Counted from the stretch's first letter, positions 10,406-21,086 are shown. The stretch is DNA of 64,000 nucleotides from Brachypterus glaber (GCA_958510825.1 OY294044.1:43303550-43367549); one strand, 5' to 3'. Numbers and translations: made by a program. The notes: generated from the letters alone by a model not told the origin.

Positions 10406-11239
10406 TTTTACTCGCTGAGGTGCAAAATGGGAAAGCTCCTTTACTGGGCAGTGTATTTATTATTTCAGTTGCAAATACAAATGCAAGTTAGAGAGTGGGA
10501 AAGAATAACCTTAAATGCGCAATTAAAAAATCGTGCTAATAATTGCGTCTATTGAGTGATGCGCTGTTGCCATATTTGCGATAATATAATGGATTTTGAG
10601 TAATTTTTATTTATTTATTGAAGATTAATAAAGAAAACCTAGAAATCAGTTTTTCATTATTTTTTTCAACATTGTGTATTTCTTAAAACAAATATATATT
10701 TTTGTCATTTACCTCAAAATTTCCTATTAAAACGTTATTCTGCCTTCACTGTGAAACACCCTTCGCTACCCAGTGAATGATTATACCACTTCACATAATA
10801 ATTTTGTAAAATTTCACATAGTTTATTGATAATAATAATAATATAAAATTTTACACAATCTATTCTGAAAAAATTACAAAATTTTTAAATATTTTTTCTC
10901 TGTGTATGTGTACAATAAAGTGACTTTAAAATAGAATAGCAAATTATTCCGTTATGATGTAAATATATTTACATAATACAATATTTAATAAAATAGGTAT
11001 TTAATTTAACATTAATAACATTATAACAAATTTATTCAATTTTAATTTAAATACGTATATATTTACATGAATCTTATTGATATTTTTTATTTATTTTTGT
11101 ATGATAAATATTTTATAAAGTATCTAAATAGCTACATTGATTAAAGCTTAAGGAAACAAAAAAGATCAGGATCGATAAAGACAATTGAAGAACCATGCAA
11201 GAACAGGAGCATAAAATACTAATAATAGTAGTGAAGGAT
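10406..11239. other. No feature seen
   Basis: AT-rich sequence. A short stretch repeats 'tttcacata' and 'aaaattttaca' words around 10790-10870, perhaps an old MITE. No gene. Confidence 0.4.
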
Positions 11240-11469
11240 TTAACCCGAGAATACTCTCACCGCGGTCGTTTTGACTCTAGAGTCATATTGTATGTATTAG
11301 AATCACTTTTTATTAGTAATAAAACGATTGTTTATATGTGTATATTTTTATAATAAATTAATAAAACAACAGAAATAATTATATCGTACAGAACATTACA
11401 TTTTCCATTGGTCAAAACAACCGAGTGCGAGTACTAACGCAATTTTAGGCGTGAGTGTTCTCGGTTTAA
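11240..11469. mobile_element. MITE with TTAACCCGAGAA ends, 230 bp
   Basis: The left 'ttaacccgagaatactctcac' mirrors the right '..gtgagtgttctcggtttaa'. Inside the ends, 'cggtcgttttgac' mirrors 'gtcaaaacaaccg'. There is no coding capacity. It lies just upstream of a LINE. Confidence 0.7.
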
Positions 11470-11539
11470 GAGATTTGTACTGCTGTGAATTTTCCGGTAC
11501 ATTGTCAGATAACATATTAGGTTATTATGGAGTCATGAC

Positions 11540-13369
11540 TTTGTGGGAAAGGAAAGACCAGAGATAAATAAACTCTCTAAACGTTATGTTTTTGAGTTCT
11601 GTGCAGGGGATTTTAAAGTATGTGATATTAAATACGTTGTGTTATGTGTATACAGAACCCTCAATACGAACATCGAGGCCTTTTTTGAAAATCTGGAAAG
11701 AGCCGTCAACATTATAAGTGCAAAAAACTGTAGGATATTTATGGCAGGTGATTTTAACATTGATCTAAAAGTAAAATACAACCATTTGACATCATTTGGA
11801 CTTTTTATTTATTTATTAAATTTGTACAACCTTGAACAATCTGTTTTTGAATATACTAGAGTCACAATAACATCGAAGAAATGCAGAAACAATATTTTTA
11901 CAAATATAGACCCTTTCGAGGCAAACAACATAAATTATGCAATTTCAGATCATATTGGTAAAAAACTATGTTTTAATGTTAGTAAAAAACAAAATATTTT
12001 TTATAATAAAAGGATTTTCAGTGAAGAACGTAAAATAAGTTTTCTGAGTGAACTAAATGAGCAAGATTGGTGGTCCGTGTACACTTGTGATGAAAGTGCT
12101 GTAAACAGTCATTTCAACAATTTTATGAATTTGCTTATGCCTATTTTTAATAACTCTTTTAACAAAGAGTTATATAAAAAAATGACAACTTGTATTAACT
12201 ATAACTCGTTAGATATTATAAACTGTAAAAATCGTTTAAATATTTTAAACACGCTAAAATTGACGACCCCTCACACCATTGTGAGGGGTCGTCAATTACG
12301 GTGGATAAAATCTTATCTTGAAAAAAGGTCACAAAAAGTTGCTGTCAGTGATTTGGGAATGTGTTACTTATCTGAGCCAATTTATGTCGAGGAAATTAGT
12401 ATAGGTCAAGGCAGCATTATTGGTCCGTTGTTATTTATAATTTTTATGAACGATATAATCATTTTAACTGCAGCTTGATACATTTTGCTGATGATACAAA
12501 CCTTTTAGTTAAGACGGAAATTTATTACGAGTTGTCAGTTTTACTCCAAAATTATATTGAAAATATATTAGAATGCCTCTTAAAAAATAAGTTTACTTTA
12601 AATAGGGAAAAAACAAGGTTGTAATGTTTAAAACTTTACAATCTAACTTTGTTACCCCCGGTAAGTATACTATTCGACTAGACGTCACGGACAATACCAA
12701 ATTTTTGGGTTTAGTATTGGATGAAAATTTACATTGGAGTTTGCACACTCAACAGTTAACTAAAAAATTAAATTCAATAAAATATTCTTTAAAAGTGTGA
12801 GCTTTAATACGTTAAAACAGGATATTTTTCAAATTTTCAGTCAGTTTTAAAATATGGTATACTCTTCTTGGGGCAAAGTTTTCATGTACAGGATTTGTTT
12901 ACAATACAGAAGAATGCAATTCTCACAATTTTAGGTTTACATAATAGTGAATCTTGCAGAGGCGTTTTTAGGCGGAATAATATGTTAACTCTCACAGGGT
13001 TATATATATATATATGTATGAACTTTTAACTTTTATGTATAAAAATAAAAACCTATTTCGTGATTTTAAACCATCTGGTAACCGCAATTATAACCTTCCT
13101 AGACACAGGTTAACTCAATTTGAAAATGGTTCCTGTTATTCAAGTTTAACTGTTTTTAATAAATTACCAAATGATTTGAAATCTTTAAATAGTTTTAATA
13201 CTTTTAAAAGAAATCTTTTATTCTTTTTAATAAACCTGAAATTGTCGGAATATTTAAATCCCTTAATCTTTTTTATTTTAAGATGAATTTCATGTTCATG
13301 GTTGTTTATGTGAAATGTATTTTTGTTCTCAGTCATAATCGGTGAAATAAAAATTTATTTATTTATTAA
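11540..13369 (+). pseudogene. LINE ORF2 with internal deletion (endonuclease to RT C-terminus)
   Basis: The frame 11543-12478 begins inside an APE-type endonuclease: 'IMAGDFNIDL'-like motif (residues about 65-75) and 'YAISDHIG' near 133. It then jumps to the middle of a reverse transcriptase: 'LRWIKSYLEKRSQKVAV' and 'IGQGSIIGPLLFIIFMNDI'. The RT fingers and first catalytic motif are missing. After a frameshift the 'FADDTNLL' catalytic box is at 12484 onward. Further stops follow, then an open C-terminal part 13014-13286 (NYNLPRHRLTQFENGSCY..FNKLPNDLKS). The 3' end is an ATTT-repeat tail at about 13369. This is a dead CR1/jockey-like copy. Confidence 0.85.
12258..12297. repeat. Perfect hairpin at the LINE deletion junction
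   Basis: The arms 12258-12275 and 12280-12297 are exact 18-bp reverse complements with a 4-base loop (ccat). The hairpin sits where the LINE coding sequence jumps over its missing RT fingers. Confidence 0.9.
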
Positions 13370-13584
13370 TCTTAACTGTGCTTTGCAGAATCTTAGCTTG
13401 GCTAAAGTCGAAAGTTTTTCCAATCTGTTGTATCTCGAATTCAATAATGCACCTGGTTGTTGAATTAAACTAGAAAACTACAGAGGGAAAAACGACCAAA
13501 ATCGCATATTTAAAAAAAAAAGTTTTAGTGACAACATCTAGCGATAGTGAAATTGCATAAAGTCCACTTATCCAATTTTAATGG

Positions 13585-13855
13585 GCATTTTAAAAAATTA
13601 TGTTTTATGGAAAACTAATCCAAGTCGTCACATACGTATGCATACCACGAAAGAATTATCGTAGTCGCATTTCTTGCATTCATCGAAAAATGTCCTTGGT
13701 AGAGAGTTTTATAGCGATTACTCAAAGACGTCTTAGAAAACACAATAAATATTTTTGTTTAGATACAGGGCTTGTGTGTGGCGCTGGTATATGTACCATC
13801 GCGGCCAATAAATCCAGTTACAGCAAAGATCCTTGCGGAATACCCAATATTTAAA
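13585..13855 (-). pseudogene. PIF/Harbinger transposase fragment
   Basis: Reading the reverse strand, 'FAVTGFIGRDGTYTSATHKP' resembles the V.G.IDGT.I block of HARBI1-like transposases, which carries the first half of the DDE core. Further on, in another frame, 'NARNATTIILSW..VCDD' resembles the following N.K...I..Q.VCD block. Stops and frame changes separate them. A 30-bp piece of the same coding block recurs on the plus strand at about 20822-20862. The opposite-strand open frame is its shadow. The call rests on short motifs. Confidence 0.45.
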
Positions 13856-14651
13856 ATTAGAGTTGTGTAAATCATGATATATGCAAAGAAGAAGAAGAAG
13901 AATGCGTTATATGTAATTTTTAAGGGTTTGGCATGCTGGTATTCTGACATAATTTACTATATTTCAGTGTTATTAATATCAATATACAAATATAAAATAG
14001 TCAAGGTCTAAATACACGCTAGTTCTGACCAGGATATATCTAAACCTCGAGGCAGGTTTACTTTTCAAAGAATGGTCAAAGCAAACTTACAGTGGATATT
14101 GGTAGAATTCGGTCTAAGGTATAATATAATAATAACCATCAACAGTAAAAACACAGCAGATGATGGTTTTCGGAAGTCCTTAGTGATGGCCATGTTCAAC
14201 GAATATATTTTTGGCATATCGTGACGAAACTAAAATACTACTCGACTTAACAACTTTTTTTTCCAGAAACATTCCTAAGATAATTTAAAGAATTATTTTT
14301 TATTATTCTCAAATACTAATCTTCTTTTCGTGGTTTGGTTATGTTTGGAAGGTAATGTCCCATTTTGTCAATTATATGCAAGAACTAAATCCAAGCAAAA
14401 TGTGAAAAATTATCTTTTTCAAAAACGAAAGTTGAACAATTCTTTTAACGGATTCGGATTTTACTGATAAAATTTAAAATCAGTGAAAAAAAAAATTGCG
14501 TAACATGTATGTGTTGAACATGGTCATTATCAAGTATTTTTACAGCCCCTTCTACCAATTTCCACTCAATTTCCACTGGTTGTTTGTTTTGACCATTATT
14601 TGAAACATAAACTGAGGAATAGCATAAATAGATGGCTGGGTGTTAATGGGT
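13856..14651. other. No gene seen
   Basis: AT-rich intergenic sequence with no paired repeats that I can support. Confidence 0.4.
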
Positions 14652-14654
14652 TAA

Positions 14655-14789
14655 GGGCCATTTGCACCAAAGATGGTTTAACTTTAAACTTGGATTAAAT
14701 TGACGGCCGACCAATCAGAACGCAGCATTTTTAACTTAAACTCGGTTTAGGTGAGATAATCCCAGCCCAAAAATTGGTGCAAGTGACCC
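14655..14789. mobile_element. Harbinger-type (Tourist-like) MITE, 135 bp
   Basis: The ends 'gggccatttgcaccaa' (14655 onward) and 'ttggtgcaagtgaccc' (to 14789) are near-perfect inverted repeats, flanked on both sides by TAA (14652-14654 and 14790-14792). A 3-bp TWA target duplication and GGG ends are features of PIF/Harbinger elements. Inside, 'gttta' and 'taaac' words mirror each other. Confidence 0.75.
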
Positions 14790-14932
14790 TAAGTAACTAG
14801 TAACTATAAACATTTAATTACACTTTTTGTAATTAATTTGACCAAAAGTGCTGTGTCCTTTTTAATGTAATAATTTAAATTATAATTATTCAAAATAAAT
14901 GTTCCTTGCAATCGGTACAAAAGAAGAAAAGA

Positions 14933-14961
14933 CTGCCCTGCTAAGACAGGAAGTCGTATCT
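14933..14961 (+). repeat. Left terminal inverted repeat of the 5.5-kb element
   Basis: Exact reverse complement of 20426-20454 over 29 bases. It contains the word 'ctaagacaggaagtcgtatct', a variant of the subterminal word near the gene. Confidence 0.9.
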
Positions 14962-15520
14962 GGAAAAACAAGGTTTCGAGATATTAAGCAATTTGTAAAT
15001 TATGATATGCCATCTCCGTTTTTGTAACAGTGCTGTGGGACTGTTACTTTGTTTTTTTAATTTCTCGTATAACTTAGTCTATCCGACATATGTTAAATAT
15101 GATTTATGTTGAATTTATTTGTTGACATGGCTTATTAATATGAAAGAACAGTTAATTATCCGTTTATTAATAAAAGCTTACCTTATTATAATGTTTGAAT
15201 CACTTTTCCTTAGTAAAATTAACATTTTTCAGAAATGTTTTGTTTTTTTTATAACCTCAAAAATTTGCACAATTTTGTATACATTTTAAGTAATTCCTTT
15301 TGAACTCATTTTATTGGACTAGTACGTTGTTTTCTTTGATAAACACATCATTTTCATGTAAAAATACTTTAAAATTTTATTCAATAAAATATTCAATGTT
15401 TTGGTTGATTGTCAAAATCCTAATGTCGGTAATTCAGGAAATCTTTTGTATCGTATGAAATATTTTTGTTTAATTAAAGTTGTGATTACAATTATTATGA
15501 AATTCTTACAGTTTGTCGAG

Positions 15521-15980
15521 TATTTTCGTTAATTTATAATTATTAGATACTTTTGGTAATTAATTAATTGTATTTTATGAAAATAGAAATAACTGCCATC
15601 TAGGTATTTTCTATTAAACTAAAATCGAAGTTCTACTAGTTTACTACATTTACCGATATTTACAGGGCTCGCTATTTTGTTAATAACTGAAATTAATTAA
15701 GAAACCAATTATTAATTGTATTTTATTAATTGTACATGTTTGTTTTATAATATTTTCGTTAATTTATAATTATTAGATACTTTTGGTAATTAATTAATTG
15801 TATTTTATGAAAATAGAAATAACTGCCATCTAGGTATTTTCTATTAAACTAAAATCGAAGTTCTACTAGTTTACTACATTTACCGATATTTACAGGGCTC
15901 GCTATTTTGTTAATAACTGAAATTAATTAAGAAACCAATTATTAATTGTATTTTATTAATTGTACATGTTTGTTTTATAA
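15521..15980. repeat. Exact tandem duplication, 2 x 230 bp
   Basis: 15521-15750 is repeated at 15751-15980 with no difference that I can find reading line by line. The unit is AT-rich, non-coding, starts 'tattttcgttaatttataat' and ends 'tgtacatgtttgttttataa'. Either a very recent duplication or an assembly artefact. Confidence 0.95.
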
Positions 15981-16059
15981 TTAATAACATATTGGTTCAA
16001 TTATAATAACAAAATAAAGTATAATTGTTGGAATTTGAGATTTATATTTTTAAGCGCCC

Positions 16060-16260
16060 TCTTTAAAGGAGTGACGTCATGCGTGCGCTACAAGCTAAAA
16101 TTCGTACTGCGTTTTCTCTCAGTCAAATTTTAAACATATCTCAACGCACGTGTGTTTGGGGTTAAATTACTGATGGCCGATATACAACCTTAAGGTAATT
16201 GAATTTTAATTGTTTTAATTGAAAATATAGTAAATGAATGTTTTATTCTTTTTCAGGCCG
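16060..16260 (+). promoter_or_regulatory. Promoter-like block with small intron
   Basis: A CRE palindrome 'tgacgtca' (16072-16079) is followed 40 bases later by an initiator-like 'tcagtc' (16119-16124), then a candidate first exon ending 'cttaag' with a GTAATT donor (16194), a 63-bp intron, and a 'ttctttttcag' acceptor (to 16256). The GC content is higher than around it. It could be the 5' end of a captured host gene or an element-encoded transcript. No clear coding sequence follows: a frame at 16504-16797 has no recognisable motif. Confidence 0.35.
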
Positions 16261-16270
16261 GTTTTTAAAG

Positions 16271-16310
16271 TTTTATTCAGTTTTATTCAGTTTTATTCAG
16301 TTTTATTCGG
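16271..16310. repeat. Four copies of a 10-bp unit
   Basis: 'ttttattcag' three times followed by 'ttttattcgg'. Falls inside the candidate second exon after the promoter-like block. Confidence 0.9.
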
Positions 16311-16503
16311 TTTTTATTAGTTTTATACTTTTTAGTATTCTTAGTATCAGCATTTTTAATGTACTACTTTTTGAAATTTCACCGCAACCACATGTATTTC
16401 AAAATGGCGTCGTAAAAAAAGGAAATACTTTTCTTTAATTTTTACAAACAAATATCATTCATCCAACGTTTTTTAATGGAAATAACTATTTTTAATACAT
16501 CCT

Positions 16504-16797
16504 TTGATGAGTAGTAGATATATTTTCAAGAAATATACATCAAATTTAGCGAGAAATCATCTAGTTTATCAAGACAAGGAAATCATAATCTTTTTGGAAA
16601 TCCGTATATATTTTAATCATCCTTTGCCGTCAAAAGCAGATGAATACGTAATATTGCATGTTTTGAAGCTGGAAACCAGAATTGGAGAATATTTATGGAA
16701 TTTTGTCATATTTAAGCGTAGACTGGTTGACAAATTTTGCTCCGTCAGTTCATGGTTTATCATCGGAAAATCTCAGAATTGGATCCAAGGATTATAA
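16504..16797 (+). CDS. Unrecognised 97-codon ORF, doubtful
   Basis: The frame begins MMSSRYIFKK and is rich in K, I, L and F, as expected of AT-rich DNA. A second frame across 16660-16810 is also open (ELENIYGILSYLSVDWL...), which weakens both. I recognise no domain. It lies downstream of the promoter-like block at 16060-16260 and could be part of a transcript there, or be chance. Confidence 0.15.
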   Translation: MMSSRYIFKKYTSNLARNHLVYQDKEIIIFLEIRIYFNHPLPSKADEYVILHVLKLETRIGEYLWNFVIFKRRLVDKFCSVSSWFIIGKSQNWIQGL

Positions 16798-17423
16798 TTC
16801 AGGTCGTAAACATTTTTAGTATTATTAATTTAAGTATCTGTGTTTTATGAAGATTTGCCATTTTTCATAAAATACACATATTTTGTCACATTTTAAATTT
16901 TGCATAATCATTACTCATGAACATTTTTAAAGAAACATTTAACTGTCAATTTTTGTAATCTTACGAAAATATTCAATTTATTTAATATAAACTCATATGT
17001 CAATCTAATTTAATTTGTTTTAATATAACCCAAACTTTCATATGATATAAACATTTTTCCTAAACTTTACTTATTTTGATAAATATAGTTTTAAGTCCAA
17101 AATTAATTATATATAAAAAATCCCACATATGACAACCCCAAAAGTAAGAATCTCTCTGCTGAGCTAGTTGTGCAAGTGTAACCAACTTTCCAACAGTTCT
17201 GTGAATATTATTTTACCATCAGAATAATATTTACATAACTTGGCTTTAATTATCAAAATATCACCCTGTGGTATACGTTTGGCACGCTAAGCCGCTTTTG
17301 CGTTATATTTTTTGGTAATAGTTTCCATGTTTAGTGCTAAAGGGTGGAATTAACTTTAATAAACCAATACAAGAAATCTTAAATAATGTATGTAGCAGAA
17401 TTTGCAAAAAAAAAGACTTTTGT

Positions 17424-17501
17424 TAGATACGATATTTTGTCTTAGTATAATACGAAGACCAAATGTCGTATCTAACAAAACCGGTTAGATAAAATGTCGT
17501 A
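17424..17501. repeat. Subterminal word array, gene 3' side
   Basis: Three copies of the end-related word: 'tagatacgatattttgtcttagta' in two segments on plus (17424-17447), its reverse form near 17456-17476 ('gaccaaatgtcgtatctaac'), and a shorter reverse copy at 17485-17501. They lie about 140 bp past the stop of the DUF7869-like gene. Such arrays are binding sites for transposase in other DNA elements. Confidence 0.7.
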
Positions 17502-17643
17502 CAATGAAACTCATATTTTAGGTTTTTTTAAACATAAGTAAATTTGTCCCATATTTTAGCAACTAATAAAAATAAACAAGTAAAAGTTTGGGATTATAAG
17601 ATATATTAATCGAAATTAGTACAATATAATTATTACTAAAAAA

Positions 17644-19857
17644 CTAATCGCTTTCAATTACTGTTCCGTCTGTTTCTGGCAAATCTTGCCAAAAGCTCAA
17701 TCTATTTGGTGGGACGATATCTGGTAACTTTTTTAACAATGTGGCTTTCCTGTCTTTGTCGATTCCTTTAGGGGCCAATCTGATCTGGTAGCTCATCTTT
17801 ATAATGTTTTGCCAGGAGGAAGTTTAGTTCAATCAATTCACCACTGAATTTAGTTTTATAAAATAGATTTTTAGAACCCCTTGTAAACTGAACTTGTACA
17901 AAATTGGCTAGATAAGGTTTAGGTATAATTTTATTCATTTTATATCGGGGAGAAAAATCAATAAAATCACAAAAATCATTAAGATTCATTTCAATCACTT
18001 CCACCCTTGAACTATTACTTTTTTTTACACACAATTTAAAATCCTCAAAATCTAATACTTATCCTGTTTGTTTTAAGGACTTCTCCACTTGATGGTGGAA
18101 AGAGTCAGCGGACATGAAAGTGTGACCAGTTTGTAAATATTTTATTTTTAATAAATTTAGATTTACTTCTGCTGAGTTAATTAAATAAACAAAAAAGCAA
18201 TACAGAGCCCAATTCTTATTCTGTGATGCACAATTATCTAGCCAAATTGTTATTTCTGTGGCGTCACGTTGAAACGAAAGAAATTTGTAAAATGTTGATA
18301 TAATATCAGATTTACTCCTCCCAGCTACTCCTTCGTGCCAAACAGCAGCTACGGGCTTGTTTGTTAAAGATTGCTTGCCTAGGGGAACAAAACTTTCATT
18401 GAAACAAATGATCCTTGGTGTAAAAATTATTTCTTTGAACATTTCACAGCGTGGTAGCATTATCACCTAAAATTTAATTTAATGATAGCATTTTGCTGAT
18501 TAACATAAAAAATGATATACCTTCTGCAAGTCTGCAGAAAAACATAATGATTCTGGGCCTGCTGTTGAAGATGCGTCAATTTTATATTCATTTCTCGCTT
18601 CTATGGCATCTTTATAATGAATTTTCCATTTTTGACAATCGTCACAATCAAAAGTAAGTTTATTCTTGTCGTGTTTGGAGTTTTTAGAATGAAGATCAAA
18701 TGTTTCGCATGGCCAACATTCTTCATGACCTAGCACAGCAAACGAAATATTCATCTCAGCTACTTGTTGGCGATAAAGTTCGTATGAAACATGAATTCCA
18801 GGATACTTTTTGAGAAAATCGTTATGCATTAATTTAATGTTAATATCACTGGGGAGGTATTTTCTATTAGGAGCATGTTCCCTTCTATAATGGGCTATTC
18901 TTGGACCAAAACCGTTTATATGGTCTATAATGGATTGTCTATCAATTTTTTTCTCAGACGGGTGTCCTCGCTTTAATGGTTTGACAAGCAAACATTTTGA
19001 ATCAGTTCTATCTAAAACATCTCTTACGATTCTATCATTATGAACTGGATACCCCAAAATTGCCAAAAAAAATTTCTTGCACACTTTTACATCAGTCCCT
19101 GTATCGGCTTTTAAATAATAAACGATTGTATTACTACGCCTAGAGTCTCCATCTTTAGTTTTCTTTTTTTTAGTGATTTTCTTTACTGAACTAAAAATAA
19201 ATTGACGTTGTTGTTCGTAGGTCAATTCCCAGAATTCTTTATTTATAGCATTTTGCCTGTTTATGTCAATTATTTGAGAACATTTTTTGTGCAATTTTGC
19301 CTGCATGTTTCCTGAACACCATGTTTTCCAATTTTTTCCTCTTTTTTCTGTTTTTTTCTTTGTTCTAAGGATGTGCTGTGTAGTTTCCTTTTTCGTACTT
19401 CTCCTTTTTTTGTAAATTTCTTTAGTTGATTATTTTTACTTATTTCCACTGCATCTTCTATAATATTGTTTAATAAATCGACAATGAATTCTTCAGGATT
19501 TTCAATTTCGCTAGCTTTTGGCGATATTTCTTGAGATTTTGAAATTAATACATCAGAAATTATATTAATCTTGTGTTTATTTGATTGAAAGTCAGTATTT
19601 TTTGACACTAGAAAGAAAGCAAATTATTATTATTTATTTATTATTATTATTATTATTCAGGTTCCTACCGATTTAAGTTTTATCTGTAATTTCTTTCGCA
19701 CTGGTTCCGGAATAAAATCGGGATCATCTAAATCTTCGTTATTATTACTATTATTGTCGTCAACTTCTTGGTGGTCTTTAATTCTAAATGAGGACATTTT
19801 TTGAGCAAGTTCTTTGTTTAGTGCTAGTGTAACTAACTTTTTAGATCTTTCGGACAT
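17644..19857 (-). pseudogene. DUF7869-like transposase gene, spliced, damaged
   Basis: Five frames line up as one reverse-strand gene. 19857-19657: acidic N-terminus (MSERSKKLVTLALNKEL). An intron with a CG|GTAGGA donor and TTTCTAG acceptor follows, though the phase does not fit cleanly. 19608-19270: lysine-rich segment. A frameshift in the poly-T region near 19325 leads to 19306-18500 (268 codons) with 'KEFWELTYEQQRQF' and a zinc-binding pattern C197-x2-C200 .. C221-x2-C224 .. H230. A 55-bp intron (AAG|GTATAT .. TTTTAG) joins 'CFSADLQK' to 'VIMLPRCEMF'. 18466-18059 has 'WLDNCASQNKN' and 'QTGHTFMSADSFHHQVE', the conserved core. An in-frame TAA near 18058 is read through to 'LDFEDFKLCVKKS' (18034-17768). 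A last frameshift leads to 'PPNRLSFWQDLPETDG' and a stop at 17644. Proposed acidic residues: D of ADLQK, D of LDNC, D or E of ADSFHHQVE. Family call from motif memory. Confidence 0.7.
18481..18535 (-). other. Probable intron in DUF7869-like gene
   Basis: On the reverse strand 'gcagaag' is followed by GTATAT and 55 bases later by 'aaattttag' then 'gtgataatgctacc'. Removing it joins ADLQK to V-I-M-L-P in frame, giving the family's usual continuous block. The exact boundaries may be a few bases off. Confidence 0.6.
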
Positions 19858-20103
19858 CTAGGAATAATAAAACACACATAACATAACCATAAAAATAACC
19901 GGTAACGGCGAACAACAAGTTAACTATTTAAGTACAACATACCTTGTCTTATTTCTGTATCAACAGTTTAATAAAATAGAGAAACACATAACTAATCCTA
20001 TTTCTTCAATAAAGAATCACTTTAACTTAAATAATTCAATAAACGATAATAACAAAAAATTAACAGTTACGACTGTCAATAATTGGATCCGCCCACTATC
20101 CGA

Positions 20104-20303
20104 TACTAAGTCATAATGTCGTATCTAATATTTTAGATACGACAAAATGACCTAGAAAAAATCAATACGACTTTCTGACTTAGTACAAACACTAAGTCAA
20201 AATGTCGTATCTAACATATTTTTATTCAGATACGACAATTTGACTTAGTAATAATCCATACGACTTTTTGACCTAGTAAGAGGTACATTTTTGCAGATAC
20301 GAC
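20104..20303. repeat. Subterminal word array, gene 5' side
   Basis: At least six copies of 'agatacgac' joined to a 'tgacttagta'-like tail, in both orientations: 20104-20128 (reverse), 20134-20155, 20165-20185, 20190-20215 (reverse), 20227-20250, 20258-20279, and a bare 'cagatacgac' at 20294-20303. The end repeat at 20426-20454 is a further variant. They lie just upstream of the gene start, so they may also affect its promoter. Confidence 0.8.
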
Positions 20304-20425
20304 GAACAAAATATCATTTAAAATCACTATTTTTAATTGAGATATGACATCTAGACCTTGTCTTGATGGTAGAGCACACCCGAATGTACCAGAAACCGGC
20401 ATAACCTGAAAAACTCAATTTTTGT

Positions 20426-20454
20426 AGATACGACTTCCTGTCTTAGCAGGGCAG
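20426..20454 (-). repeat. Right terminal inverted repeat of the 5.5-kb element
   Basis: Exact reverse complement of 14933-14961. Confidence 0.9.
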
Positions 20455-20814
20455 AAGAGTGCGGACAAAGAGTTTAATGCACTCTCTGCAAAAAACAAGC
20501 ATGCAGAAGTCACAGGGTCCTCCAAATAATCGCTTATCTTCTCTATTTTTGGTGACATCTTCGTGGATGCAGCTATTTTTGCACTTATAACATTCTTGCG
20601 AAGTCATTTTGAGGTTATGTCACTTCACATTCGGATATGTATGCAGACACGATAAATTATTGTTGCATATATTCACAGTGTTATAAATTATTGATTATAC
20701 GAACAATTAACAACAAAATTATGTCAATTTAAATACTTTTGTCAATTTGACATTTCTTGTCAAAATTTAAATATTACAGATGTCTGTAAAATTTAAAAGT
20801 TAGTTTTAATATGT

Positions 20815-20880
20815 ATCATTTTTGAGTGTAGCTGGATTTATTGGCCTCGATGGTACCTTACAGTAATTTAAGTAACTCAG
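20815..20880 (+). pseudogene. Harbinger transposase scrap
   Basis: 'VAGFIGLDGTLQ' followed by a stop. The DNA 'ctggatttattggcc.cgatggtac' matches the reverse strand of 13785-13830. Too short to say more than that both derive from a HARBI1-like sequence, or from one dispersed repeat. Confidence 0.35.
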
Positions 20881-21041
20881 TACTTTTCTTAAGGTTGCCA
20901 ACACTGCAAACTTTTGTATTGGACCAACAGTGTTCTACAGCCGTCTCTTTTTACTCATCCTTCCGTGCACTTATCTGACTGATGGCAGCCATTTACGTTG
21001 TTACTTGTTGTTCGTTTAGTTTTTCGATTTTTCTTGCGTTT

Positions 21042-21086
<45 letters not shown>

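Larger units (their letters stand above)
14933..20454 (-). mobile_element. 5.5-kb DNA transposon with DUF7869-like gene
   Basis: The first 29 bases (14933-14961, starting 'ctgccctgctaagacagg') and the last 29 (20426-20454) are exact reverse complements. The flanks on each side read 'aaga' (14929-14932 and 20455-20458), a possible 4-bp target duplication. On the reverse strand the right half carries a spliced gene (17644-19857) for a probable transposase. Variants of the end word ('tagatacgac....tgacttagta') are repeated next to the gene: at least three at 17424-17501 and six or seven at 20104-20303. The left 2.5 kb (14962-17420) lacks that gene and holds a tandem duplication and a promoter-like block; it may be captured or inserted DNA. 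The coding region is damaged, so this copy is probably immobile. The superfamily is not known to me. Confidence 0.75.

Noticed and set aside
10364..10555. 63-codon ORF after the tandem repeat
   Set aside because: Starts inside the degenerate repeat; no homology recognised.
13600..13854. Forward ORF opposite the Harbinger scrap
   Set aside because: Harbinger-like motifs are on the other strand; the forward frame shows none.
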